This document shows positions 34,908-45,261 of a stretch of DNA of 64,000 bases, in pieces. Position numbers and translations under genes: made by a program. Source of the DNA: Hexactinellida sp. DTS-2022. Taxonomy: Eukaryota; Porifera; Hexactinellida. Below the pieces are notes generated by a model. The model did no database searches, was not told the DNA's origin, and saw only the letters and a program-made list of their open reading frames with translations. Within the stretch, counting starts at the first letter, position 1. The number at the start of each line of letters is the position of its first letter. The DNA is taken from positions 7,626,001-7,690,000 of the forward strand of contig JAPNXP010000002.1 in NCBI GenBank assembly GCA_028753945.1, written 5' to 3'.

Positions 34908-35547
34908 ACTTACATAATCTCGAACGTCAATGTGCATGCCTGTCCATGTGTATCTTTGCTGAACTGAATGAAGAGTGGCGTGAATCCCTGGATGACCAAC
35001 TTGGTCATGGAACCTTTGATAAATATCATCCAACTGAGACTTCAATGGAACTTCCAAATCTGTTTCTGTACCTCCCAGTTTAACTCTCTAAGGAGAAGAT
35101 TAATTAAAAGTATTAAATCAAATATAGTAGAACCTGCTAAGTAATAAGGACCAGGAAAGGACAGGGCAAAATGGCCGTTATAGACAAGTAACCGTTATGC
35201 AGTGGCTGTTAATTAAAGAGGATCTACTGTATTTTTAATTAATATATAAATAATGGGATTATTTATTAGTATAGCGAGTCATTTTTGGGGTTAAAAAAAA
35301 TCTCACCTTGAATAGTGTGTCGGATTCTGCAATGAAATAGGAGGACAGTTTTCTTTTGTAATTCCATCTTGTTTGCCGTGAGTCTTGTACTGTCTCAGGA
35401 TATTTTTGTTCGCGAAGAAACTGAATAATTTCTTGATACTCTTCTGAATTCATTTGAAAATCAGAATAGAAATGATTGATTACTTGGTTTGGTTTGATTA
35501 GTTTGTTTGATTGATTGATTGATTGTGTTGTGATAGTTGTAGACAAG

Positions 35548-35699
35548 CAGAGTAATATAATTTACCTTATATAGTTGCGCCTCAGAATACCACAGCGTCT
35601 CAAAATACCACAGTCTAATTTGTAATAGCACATCCATGGTGTATAGAGTGTATCATATAGGCGTCTCAAAATACCACAGCGTCTCAAAATACCACACAA
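35548..35699 (-). repeat. Right TIR with paired 18-bp motifs
   Basis: Reverse complement of the left TIR: four copies of the GCGTCTCAAAATACCACA motif in two pairs. Pairing with the left TIR continues to CTATAAGG and fades within the next 30 bp. Confidence 0.85.
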
Positions 35700-35934
35700 T
35701 AGAACTACAGGGTAGGGTATTTTCCTGAAAATCACTCCGGCAGTCTACGGTTAATGTGAAATTTGATGCGTGTTGTTGAGCTGAAACAAGATTCCAACTA
35801 ACAAGGCCTAGTTTGAAATCAACTGTGATTGAATGCTCCTGTCACAACTAATATGATATCATTTGAAGGAAATGTGGTATCAAACTTTAAATTCTGCGTC
35901 GAAGCGGGAATTCGGGCAAGTTTATACTAAAGAT

Positions 35935-36346
35935 CAGTGGCGTTAACTTTGGGGATGCCGGGGCTGCATGGCCTTCCGGCTAAAATCATGGGGGTGCCAG
36001 GCCTGGCTGGCACCCCCATGATTTTCTGTTGCCTTGCCAAGACGAAATGCTTGGTAGTGCCGATTTTGCTAAGATGTAGAATACCTTATTATGGACATTA
36101 CCCGAAGGAAATTAACGCGTTAGGTGCAAAACATTCTCAAATACAAGAAATTAATGCGTTTGAGAGAAGAACATTGTTTAGTACATGAAATTAACGCGAA
36201 TAATTTTTTTAAAAATATTCAAGTTAACGTCATCTAAATTAACGCTGTAATACATTGGTTCTATCCACTACCAAATGTCTCCATTTGGTGTAAGTGGGAT
36301 TTTGCCATGTTGGCACCCCCATTCCAACCTCGAAGTCTACGCCCCT
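35935..36346. mobile_element. hAT-like MITE, no TSD kept
   Basis: Ends CAGTGGCGTTAACTTTGGGG and TCGAAGTCTACGCCCCTG, the same terminus type as at 44054. The flanking octamers do not match. It contains a perfect hairpin at 35982-36025 (18-bp arms AAAATCATGGGGGTGCCA, 8-nt loop) and AAATTAACGCG repeated near 36110-36200. Confidence 0.65.
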
Positions 36347-36828
36347 GCATAATGTTCAGGTATACTCTAGAAAATTCCAAAATTTAGATAAAATCCCATT
36401 ATTGTCTATTTCGCTTATATTGCATTTTTGGATTGTATGGGTTACCGATGTGTATTCTCAAGATACTACTAAGAAACATTCCTAATATTTTTCCAGTTTG
36501 ACACACTTTGGTCACCTAAATCTGGGAATAAAAGATTCAAAAATCTTTTTTCAAAAGCCTATATCTCAAAACTAACATTTTCAGAATTGTCGGTGATGTC
36601 ATATTGTCAATTTAGCTCGTAGAATCAAAAAATCAACGGTTTCGGATAGATCTCGTGAAGCTACAACTTATGAGTTCAGCGATTTATTCTATTATGAATA
36701 GTTCATGTGTTTTCAGGATTTTGAATCAGGAAAATTTTCATCTGAAAGTCGACATCACGTAAACTATTTAAATTCATAAAAATGACGATATTCACAATCC
36801 CTTTCTGTCTCTATCTGTTGTGTTTGAG

Positions 36829-37510
36829 GTTAACTTAGGGCAGATTCAGTCAAAATAACAAGTAAATTTCGTTTTGAAGTTAGTTCTTTGATTTTCACAT
36901 ATATTATGGAAGACATTATAGCTAGTTCCAAACTGAAAACGAATCAAATCAACTTCTATAATTTAGATTTTATGAGGCTTCAAGTTTTCTGCTAATACAA
37001 ATGTCCCATAGGGGGATTTCTTCAGACTCCACCTCATAGGTGTGTGGATTTCAAGATCATTATTTGCTAAAGACATATTCTGTGTGATATAACACATAGA
37101 TCATCGTTATGGGTGGTTGGTGGCCGGTTTAGAATTTTGATTTGACGTGAATTAAATAATTCTCGACCTTTTGAACGCTTAAAATGAATAAAAAGGTCAT
37201 CTTTTCATACGATATTTGATCAAATGTATGGAAAAAAATTCTGATTCATATTTCACAAATGTAAACCGACTACCAACTCCGTAAGCTTATAATCTTCAAA
37301 TGTTGGTTTATAACAAACATAGATGGCCACTTTGCTAAAACTTGGCATAAAAACGACTATCACTTTTGAAAATCCCCCAATGGGAGATTTGTATTAGCCA
37401 AATTTTGAAACCCACAAAAAATACAAAGTATAATAGATAAAAACATTTTCTTTTTGGTTTATTGCTTTGTAACGTATAGGGAACTATTTCTCACAATTAC
37501 AGATTAATCT
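36829..37510. mobile_element. TTAA MITE family B, diverged, right end missing
   Basis: Follows 26748-27440 throughout at lower identity (TCCCATAGGGGGATTTCTTC, GTTATGGGTGGTTGG). Ends at ACAGATTAATC without the right terminus. The oldest of the four copies by divergence. Confidence 0.8.
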
Positions 37511-37768
37511 TACTTATGCAATTACAGAGCAGATTGGAGAATTACACTTCAATATCTACAAAGACGCTAAAACCACCCATACCGCTAATACATTTTTCAC
37601 CCTAAGCACCCTTAGGTAAGTTTGTTACCTATTACTTAATTAAAGTAAACTTTGTATTGCCCTCAAACGAAAATATAATACACAGTGTCAATTACTTCAA
37701 TTGCCAACACATACCTTATCTGATTACAATTAACGTAATATGGTATGCTAATACTTTTGTTGTGTATG

Positions 37769-38016
37769 CATAGGCGCCGAAAGGGGGGGGGTCAGGGAGG
37801 GTGTCACCCCCCCTGGCCGAGGAGAATTCAGGGGAAAAAAATGGAAAATTCTTGATTCCATAACGAGTTTGTATAAATATCAGTGGATGATGTATATATC
37901 TTTACAATTATGCCCATCAAACATTGATTTTATCCCCATAAGCATTGTTTTTTGAACTTTCACATTTGAATATTACGTCACACCCCCCCTAGCGTTTGAG
38001 AGTTTCGGCGCCCATG
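37769..38016. mobile_element. hAT MITE, 248 bp, perfect 8-bp TSD
   Basis: Ends CATAGGCGCCGAAA / TTTCGGCGCCCATG, with TGTGTATG at 37761-37768 and 38017-38024. Runs of G and C flank the interior. Confidence 0.9.
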
Positions 38017-38239
38017 TGTGTATGTATACAAACTTACTGAGCATATTTACTGAACTTGGTTTACGTGTTGTACTACATAAAAATAAATCTAAAAATGACA
38101 CATCCAATTATTGGAAGAATTTATTAATTTTCCAATCAGCTAGTCATCTAACAGTAAATACCCATCAGGAAAGGTAGGCCCATTGTGGAAGGCCGTGGGC
38201 AAGTTCCCAGTTTGCCCATGCTTAAAGACGGTACTGCTG

Positions 38240-38475
38240 GCCCCTACACCGGCCTCTACACTTGCCTCTATACTTGCCCCTACACCGGCCCTACTCCGGC
38301 CTCTACACTTGCCTCTACACTTGCCCCTACACCGGCCTCTATACTAGCCTCCACACCGGCCCCTACACCGGCCCCTACACCGGCCCCTACACCGGCCTCT
38401 ATACCGGCCTCTACACCGGCCTCTACACATGCCCCTACACCGACCTCTACACTTCCCTCTACACTTGCCCTACAC
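38240..38475. repeat. G+C-rich 12-bp minisatellite
   Basis: About eighteen units of CCTCTACACCGG or CCCCTACACCGG/CCTCTACACTTG. Since 12 is a multiple of three, all plus frames stay open and give repeating peptides (YTGP/YTGL in one frame, PTPA/ASTL in another). No flanking coding sequence supports a real protein. Confidence 0.9.
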
Positions 38476-38479
38476 CCAG

Positions 38480-39060
38480 TGCTGCCAAGTCTCCGTAAAT
38501 TTAAGTAGACTACGTAAATATACCCCTATCTACGTGTCGACGTATTTCTAGCGAAATATATTTAAGAGTTCTTGTTTAACATATAACTGCGTTTTGTTGA
38601 TACTAGTGAACCACCATATCATTACACTGATATACAAAATGTAAAAAATGTTTTGATGATTTTAATGGACCTGGGTAATAAAAATGCATGCTACAATAAA
38701 TTACGAATCCTTTTCAGATGAAACTATTATGGTTCAGGTATACTGTAAACTAATTCTACCAAAAGTATTTACCCGAATTAATTAAATTTTTTAAAGCGGA
38801 TTTACTTCATCTGCAAGATCAGGGCTTCCCAATTATATTGGATGGTGCGCCATATACCTTTAATGGGAATGTTCGAAGCGCCACTACCTTGAACTTCTCA
38901 TAAATAATGAATTTTCACTTACAACTCCAATAAATTATACCTTTCCAGGGTTTCATAGAGAATTTGTTTCTGGAGGGGAATGTTTGTGGATCCACGTTGA
39001 AAAAATTATCCCATCGCCAGGTGGGTATCTGGGAGGCGCTGTAACAGTGATGTTTTGCCA
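38480..39060. other. No recognisable feature
   Basis: AT-rich. Only short chance frames. A segment at about 38760-38830 (CCAAAAGTATTTACCCGAAT) is repeated inverted at 59820-59900. Confidence 0.45.
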
Positions 39061-39340
39061 ATTTTTGAAGTGGGGGAACGCTCATGAAAATCAAAATTGG
39101 AAACATCCACATGACCATATATGATCAAAAAAATTAAAATTTGCAGAATTGCGAATTTTCGAGTGTGTACTGTTGTTGAGTCATTCTAATTGGTCTAAAT
39201 CCAAAAGTGGTTAGGAATATGAGTGAATTTGAGGCACTTATTTTGTTTGCCCAATTTTGCAACCTGCAGGGGTTGCATTTGGGAAATTTTGACTTTCCTG
39301 ACAAGTATATACCATATAATCTTCCAAATTTAATTCTCAA
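39061..39340. repeat. Family D-like fragment
   Basis: Contains CATATATGATCA, GTCATTCTAATTGGTCTAAAT and CTTTCCTGACAAGTATATA, which recur in 19500-20010 in the same order reading the other strand in part. Truncated. Confidence 0.5.
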
Positions 39341-39527
39341 TGACTAATTATGATCTTCCAGCAAGTGTAAAGTAAGTTTGGAGCTTATTGACGAACTTAA
39401 TAAAGACATCCTATACAAAACTTCTAAATTAGGCTAAACAGGAGCTTCGCTCCCTTTAACAATTGATGACACTAGTATTAAACAAAGCATCATATAATTT
39501 AACTATTCTATTTCATTCTTGTTAAGT

Positions 39528-39789
39528 ACCGTATTTACTCCAATAGTAGCCTAGGCGATTATTGTTTTTTACTCCATTTTTCCACCAATAATTTTGAGCA
39601 ATTTTCTAGAATATCACATTTTATTACAATTTAATTATGATAATCGGTTGATAATCGTATTGTGAGTTATATTGGATGTAAATGTTTACTCCGGGTAGCA
39701 GTAATACATTTTTATTTGCTACTTTAGGGGGGCGATTATTGGAGGTAGGCGATTATTCGAATAGAGGCTACTATTCGAATAAATACGGT
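39528..39789. mobile_element. TA-flanked MITE, inverted copy of 3464-3727
   Basis: CCGTATTTACTCCAATAGTA start and CTATTCGAATAAATACGG end, TA on both sides. Interior matches the first copy in reverse complement. Confidence 0.85.
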
Positions 39790-39899
39790 ATGTTATTAAC
39801 AAACCCTCGTTGAGCCCTAGATTGACGGTCTCGTCTGATTAAAAAAGACATCAAAGTTCAAACAACACGTAAACAAACAGTTGTACAACTGAGTGATCT

Positions 39900-40115
39900 T
39901 TAGGGGAACGCTGTTCCCTCCGGGCTTGAATTTTCTCATTGGGAAACGATGTTCTCCCAGAGAAAATAGTGGGAGAACGGCGTTTCCCCGCGTTCCCTAT
40001 GGAAAACATTACTGCCATTGGGGGAACGGCGTTCCCCCGCGTTCCCCCTGGAAAACATCACTGCGCTGTAAGCCCCACAGTAGGGTCTAGGGGCGAAGCC
40101 CCTGGAAGCCATAAA
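39900..40115. repeat. G+C-rich short tandem repeat block
   Basis: Three to four ~60-bp units containing GGGAACGGCGTTCCCC and CGCGTTCCC(C/T)(A/C)TGGAAAACAT, followed by the hairpin AGGGGCGAAGCCCCT. The frames across it are repeat shadows. The hairpin resembles Helitron 3' stems, but no CTRR-T end was seen. Confidence 0.7.
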
Positions 40116-40224
40116 CAAAAGAGTGCTATAGAGTTCTACAGAATAGTGTTGTGGAGTATTATTATTGTTATGTACTAAGTTTACACTAGGAAAGCTATTC
40201 CAACTGCTGTTACATCTTAAGCAC

Positions 40225-40300
40225 TGTTTTTTATTCAAGACAAAAAATTTTATTCCATAAAAATGTTTTTCTGGCATAAAAATTTCGAGAATGAATTTTA
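40225..40300. repeat. Possible left terminal region of the hAT element
   Basis: GGCATAAAAATTTCGAGAATGA here resembles, inverted, the segment at 42585-42655 rich in GGAATAAT/ATTATTCCG. Identity is limited; no exact ends or 8-bp duplication could be fixed. Confidence 0.35.
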
Positions 40301-40429
40301 TTAATTTTCTTACTACTGCTGACTAGTGACGATCTATCACTTTCCGAAATCCTTCCTGAATCCTAATCCATTCCACATTAGCGTCATGTCCAAGAAACCA
40401 AGCCTGTCTGTCCTCGAGGAGCTAATGGC

Positions 40430-42442
40430 ATGGAGAAGGATTTCCCTTGGATTGAGACATCGGCGTCTGCAGGATATCAGAGGTATCGCTGCTCTGCGTG
40501 CGCGAAAGCCGGAAAGGGGGTTTGGGTTTCCTTCCGCAACTTCGACACCGACAAGACGCAGAAGTCCCAGTTCAAGACCCATGACTCCGAGACCAAGCAT
40601 GTCGCAGTAGTACAGCTCATCGCTACACGCGACAATAACGACACGTTCTGGAGAAAACAGGCTGATGAGGCAAAGGCGAAAGAAACCGCTAGGAAGTCTA
40701 AGTTCCTGCAGAATACGCGTGATCAGGTTCGGTCAGTCCTGTTCCTGGCTAAAAAAGAGATCTCGATCGAAAAGTACCGTTCCCTCCTCAAGTACGCTTC
40801 GGAGATTGATGGTAGCTCCGTGGAGGTGAGCTACCATTCTTCCACTAAGGCCGGATGGTCTTTCATTGACTCTGTGAGCGAAGTGATTCTCAAGAGGGAC
40901 AGCAAGATAGTTAGGGACGCTGACATGCACAGCATTATCCCCGACTCCACAAACGATGGGGACGACTGGGTAGCTGTACTCGCGAGGTGCGTGGACATCA
41001 AGGGAAATGTGCAGATTGTGCTGTGGGACCTTGTCTGCATGGCCTACGTCAAGCACGACTCGTTCGTTAACACACTACTTGGCCTCTATCAGCGCGATGA
41101 AGTGGACTTGCGAAACGTCGTCGGCTGGGCTTCTGATGGCTGCGCCACTATGAAGAAGGCTGCCAAGGAGTTCCAGGCACAAGCGAACGTGAACCTCATC
41201 TTCTGCTGCCTGGCCCACCGTATCGACCTCAGCCTTCCTGCCGATATGTGGAAGTCTTCGGACCACTGCAAAGATGTGGAAGAGGCCCTCAGGGCGGCAT
41301 ATACCATGTTCAATCGCAGTACCCAAAGGCGGAAGGAACTGCATACTTTGGTGAGAGAGTTTGGCAAGGTGAAAGTCCCTGGTGCACTAAATGACATCCG
41401 GTGGTTGTCCAAGCTCCAGTGTTTAGAGGTGTTCGCCTCGGAAGCCACTGCAGCGGCACTGAGAGAGTACATCAATGCCAAGCCTCCCGATCACCTGTCT
41501 GCAGGCGAGCAAGCAGTTATTTCAATTCTGGATGGCAGGATGGAAGAGCTGACAGACCTGCTGAAGATCCTGCGCCCTGTGGGTGCATTGACAGGAAGGC
41601 TGCAGAAGCGGATTCTCGACCTCCCTGGGGAGCTATCTCTTCTCAATCAAAGCAAAGAGGAACTGACAGCCATTGGTGGTCTAACAAAGGAAGTTGCCGG
41701 CCTGAGAGACGATCTCATCTACTACCTGAGCAAGAGGATCCCAGTGGAGGTGACTTCGTGGCTAGGATTCCTGAAGTTGGGAGCAGCCTACCTTGACGAT
41801 GTGGTGATCTTCAAATTCAGTCTGCTGCAAGCTCGGCTGGCCCACCTCGACTGGCAATGCACACCCCAAGAATTCCTGGAGGACTACAAGAAGGCTCGTC
41901 GAACCGTGCGAGAGCTGATAGAGAATGGCGCTAAAGCCAGGGACCTGAACATGGACGCTATTGCGGCTGACCTAGACATGGGAAGGGCCTGGGACATGTA
42001 TCGCGCCGTAACTAGGTGAATCTCTCCCACTTCCGCTGAAGCTGAGCGCACCTTCCCGTGCCTCTTCATGCTCCGCTCCAAGTTCCGCCGAAACCTCCAT
42101 CTTCACCTAGAGGCGTGTGTTCGCGTCTCCAAGGCGAAGAATTTGGGGGCCGGTATCGAAGGTGATGCATTCATTGACGAGGTGGTGGTTTCAAGGGACA
42201 GGGCCAATCCAAGAAGTAACAGGCCTATGGGTCTTGCCACTGGGCCCCACGCCAAGAAGACCAGACTGCTGGGTCCGGCTGCTCTCCAAGGGGAGGATGA
42301 GCAATACGATGACACCACGTCTGATGATGAGGTGGGTCCGGAACAGGTGATGCCAGTGCGCAGGGCAAGGTTAGAGGCGGCTGCTAGGATGGCGGTCTAT
42401 TTCGGGTTCGAGGCTGAGAAGGAGTCTGACTCAGAATTCTAG
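40430..42442 (+). CDS. hAT transposase, one in-frame TGA
   Basis: A 529-codon frame (ATG at 40430) ends at TGA 42017-42019 and continues in the same frame to a stop at 42440-42442, about 670 codons in all. In order: a CxxC..HxxxxxH zinc finger (YRCSACAKAG .. HDSETKHV, residues 20-60); GWASDGCATMKK with the second catalytic Asp (about residue 230); IFCCLAHRIDLSL, the C..H signature; RWLSKLQCL; and, just past the TGA, SPTSAEAERTFPCL, the hAT dimerisation/third-acid region. hAT transposases cut and paste with 8-bp duplications. G+C is far above the flanks (about half versus a third). The single lesion suggests a recently active copy, or readthrough. An ATG at 40387 lies in another frame. Confidence 0.9.
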
Positions 42443-42584
42443 GACTCAAATCAAGAGTCAGACAAGTCTTCTTCTACTATGATGCTCTCTATTAGGATTT
42501 ATAGATCTAAGTTGTTGGATTCTACATGCACTAGGGTTGTGATGCTCATTATCATATTTAATGAGTGATATACTGTATCTGGAT

Positions 42585-42655
42585 AATCATTCTCCGGAAT
42601 AATTTTTTTATTCCGAAATAAAAAAAATTATTCCGCCAAAATAAGAAAATCTTTT
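42585..42655. repeat. ATTCCG/CGGAAT inverted motifs, possible right end of hAT
   Basis: TCTCCGGAATAATTTTTTTA, ATTCCGAAATAAAAAAAATT and ATTCCGCC form overlapping short inverted repeats downstream of the hAT gene. Interpretation as a subterminal region is inference. Confidence 0.4.
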
Positions 42656-42689
42656 TTTGTTTCTTAAGAAATACTCTGGACTGCTGATT

Positions 42690-43510
42690 ACCAAATTCTA
42701 CAAATCTACCTCCCAATTTGTAACATGACCAAACTTTATTGTAGTACTGTATTTGATTGGGGGTACTAATGTGAGGGAGAGTATAGAAGGGAGTATAAAA
42801 AATTAATCAAAAACAATATAATAATGCAAGGCCAGTCCATGATGACAAGGTATTCTATAGAAAGTTAGCCGACAATTAATAGAAAATTTACACAATTAAA
42901 CTTCAGCTAGTGCTCCCTTTAAAATTCCAACAAACAAAAGAGCATTCCCTTCGGCCCTAGATAAATTTATTTTTTGACCCCTAGATTTGCCGAAATAAAA
43001 ATCTCAAGTTCCTCAAGTGGAAGATCTGGTAAGATGATTTGTGAGATTTTTGATTTGGCAGTTGTAAGTTTAGGCTGACATTCAGATAACGGAGTTTCTT
43101 GAAGTTCATGGCTATCGAAAAATTGTATGGTCTCGTTTTGCGTCTCCACAGAAATTATGGGGACCTTCGCGGATAGCTGAAGAACTTCAAGTGACTCCGT
43201 TACTCTTGCTCGGCTCAAATTGTATGCTACTTGTAGGAACGGGAGCGTACTCAGGAGCTAAGGTGACGTTTCGCGCTCTATGAGTCCACGAAATCTATTA
43301 GGACGCTTTATAGAGGCAACAAGAAGTCTACGTTTTTGCATTTTAGTAAGGGAGTCATTGGAGCAGAAAATTCATATTTACCTTTCGATATTCCTCCAAA
43401 TTCAAAATCCTTAGGCACTTCAATATCTTCCTCAGAACTGGAAGTAGAACTAAGATCTTTTTTTGGAGGTCCAAGATTGATTTCCAAACCAGAAACAATA
43501 AGTAATATAA
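42690..43510 (-). pseudogene. Mutator-like transposase N-terminus, second copy, eroded 2A
   Basis: On the minus strand, from 43510 leftward, the sequence follows the N-terminal region of the transposase at 51652: IILLIVSGLEINLGPP (2A-like region with Pro changed to Leu), KKDLSSTSSSEEDIEVP, ISKGKYEF, then TESLEVLQLSAKVP, QPKLTTAKSKISQI and, further on, DNA matching 52330-52590. Frameshifts and stops break it. The 5' end is cut by the TTAA MITE starting at 43515. It shows the 2A-like segment belongs to the family and not to one copy. Confidence 0.75.
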
Positions 43511-43514
43511 TTAA

Positions 43515-43790
43515 GGAGATAGGCTAGTAGATTCATGATTAACCGCTGTGTCAAAGGAACCTATGATAAATACTCCTCATTATACTTTGGTATGTAATCT
43601 ATCCATTTCCAAAGAAAAATTCAATTCGGAAATTACTTTAGACCTTTTTGACGTCACTAAGGTCAAATTCGTCGTCATTTTGACAAAAGAAATTCGCGGT
43701 ATACCGGAAAGTGACCTTGCTTATCTTGAGGTTAATATTCGAATATACTATTGTTATTCAATAATTGAATCTATTTATACGTAGTTCCGC
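43515..43790. mobile_element. TTAA MITE family A, one end
   Basis: TTAA 43511-43514 then GGAGATAG. The interior CTTTTTGACGTCACTAAGGT and GGAAAGTGACCTTG match other family A copies. Truncated on the right. Confidence 0.7.
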
Positions 43791-44053
43791 AAACGAGTAA
43801 ACTAAATTTTATGCATATAAAATAATATACATCGTGTGTGGTAAATTCACCCCCTCAATAACTAATTTTAGATGTGAATTACCTACAATAATATTTGTTC
43901 CTTTCATACTGTTTGCCAACTTTGATGCACTTTTTATTTTGTCAAATTATGCTATTCTTATCATTCAGACGCAATAAGTGCATCTATATTTGTAACGAAT
44001 AAAACCACCAGTATTTCCGTTATGACATTAAATCACTACTAGTCCAGTGTAAC

Positions 44054-44971
44054 CAGTGGCGTAACTAGGCGCTTGGTGGCCCCTGGACAAATAAAATTTT
44101 GAGGCCCCTCCCATTTCCTAGACAATTGCTTTCTAAGCATCAAACCTCAACTTAAAATATTAATCATAATTTTAGTAATCCTAAATTTGATGATCCATGT
44201 GTATCTAAATTCAATACACGTAGGTTGAAACATAAAATAACAGAGGTTTACAAAAGGATTTAGAATGTTCTTCTCCGAGATATATAAAGAATTAAGTCCT
44301 AATAATCTCATTATCAAAAAGGTTATTGTAGTCAGGCCTAGAAAATGTATTATCAATGAATAGGAAGTTATCAATTGCGGATAGATCAGTACTAGCATAG
44401 TTTACATAAAATAGATAGTTTTTGAGTTTTGGCTCATTTTACGAAATATACATTTCCCTGGAAACCGAGGAATGTGTCAACATTCCATTTATAATTCGAT
44501 ATATTTCATTCAACTAGTTATGGACATCCTCATGTTCCAATTTTGAACATTTATAAGGCACATAACTGTGTTAAAAGCAAGCTATAAAAACACGATAATT
44601 CCCACGAAAAATAGCGATTACGCAATCAAATGGTGATATATCACAGTTTTAAATGGTGTTATGTATGCCTTGATATCATGTTCCTAACTTGCTATATAAT
44701 TATAATGCATTTCTCAGGTCTGTCAATACTAGCTACTGAGATAAAGATATGTCAGCTAATAATCAATGGCCTTTAAGTAATCCATGGTTCGGAGTAGTAG
44801 TAAGGCCTTATCTAACGAAGGACACGATAAAAACTAATTCTCGCTGTACATTCTTATAATTGATAATATTTTATGACTCTTCTACGGAACTCTCGGAGGC
44901 CCCTAGGCCGGTCTAGGGGCTTGAGGCCCCTGGACATTGTCCACCCTTGTCCTATAGTAGTTACGCCCCTG
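44054..44971. mobile_element. hAT MITE, 918 bp, perfect 8-bp TSD
   Basis: Ends CAGTGGCGTAACTAGG and GTAGTTACGCCCCTG, with AGTGTAAC at 44046-44053 and 44972-44979. G+C-rich GGCCCCTGGACA at both ends, AT-rich noncoding interior. Confidence 0.9.
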
Positions 44972-45009
44972 AGTGTAACTATTATTATATAAATACCTTC
45001 ACTAAACTC

Positions 45010-45257
45010 AAAATGTCATTCAAAATTTGTTAGTTCCTATTCCTTGATTCATTATTCACTTTGTTTTTCAATTTGTTTTCTCATTTGCTCAATTCAACGA
45101 ATTTGAGGAGGATTTCTCCAGAAGCCTGGAGAGGCAGAATTGGTAGCTGGAAGGACGGGCGAAGTTACCTTCAAATTCAGGAAGCCCGTTTTTTGATATT
45201 TATTTTGGATCGGTTAGAGATAATTAAGGGGCAGATCCACAAGTCTATTGACTGTTA
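45010..45257 (+). pseudogene. Mutator-like N-terminal fragment, third copy
   Basis: The plus frame reads ISPEAWRGRIGSWKDGR, matching ISLEAWRSRIGLWAGR at the very start of the 51652 transposase. The match then stops at a TTAA MITE (45258). Only the first ~25 residues are recognisable. Confidence 0.6.
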
Positions 45258-45261
45258 TTAA

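Larger units (their letters stand above)
31791..35453 (-). pseudogene. Ginger1-like transposase, Gypsy-type integrase half (exons 1-6)
   Basis: Six exons with canonical GT..AG borders: 35307-35453 (ATG at 35453), 34914-35087, 32884-33195, 32657-32754, 32158-32568, and 31791-32088. Exon 1 holds an N-terminal motif (FLREQKYPETVQDSRQ); exons 2-3 an HHCC zinc finger (HDQVGH, then CHTC); exon 3 the DDE core start (GMDLICDF, IIQHDQGREF); exon 4 the third acid (ANGLVEAHNK); exon 6 the GPY/F motif (YIGPYTV). The catalytic acids are all present. The reaction would be strand transfer at the element's ends. Introns in such an integrase favour a DNA transposon or domesticated gene over an LTR element, and no reverse transcriptase or LTR is nearby. 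KRAB-A-domain-2/GIN-type host genes have similar domains and are the main alternative, but the TIRs argue for a transposon. Confidence 0.85.
24595..35699 (-). mobile_element. Ginger1-like DNA transposon, 11.1 kb, with TIRs
   Basis: Terminal inverted repeats of about 150 bp (24595-24745 and 35548-35699) start TTGTGTGGTATTTTGAGACG. Flanks TAGAACTG (24587-24594) and TAGAACTA (35700-35707) form an 8-bp duplication with one mismatch; comparison with uninterrupted MITE C copies supports a single TAGAACTGC-like target. The minus strand encodes a Gypsy-like integrase, then an OTU protease, with introns; this domain pair is the hallmark of Ginger1 elements. Published Ginger1 duplications are, to my knowledge, 4 bp, so the 8-bp one is odd. 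Later passengers lie inside: MITE A at 25161-25851, a 2.1-kb element at 26266-28361 with MITE B within it, and MITE B at 33314-34033 in an intron. Frameshifts show it no longer encodes intact protein. Confidence 0.8.

Noticed and set aside
38185-38508. 107-codon Pro/Thr/Ala-rich open frame (mucin-like)
   Set aside because: Product of the 12-bp minisatellite; two frames are equally open and there is no flanking coding evidence.
40733-41481. Several long minus-strand and alternate-frame ORFs over the hAT gene
   Set aside because: Shadows of the G+C-rich transposase frame; no domain motifs.
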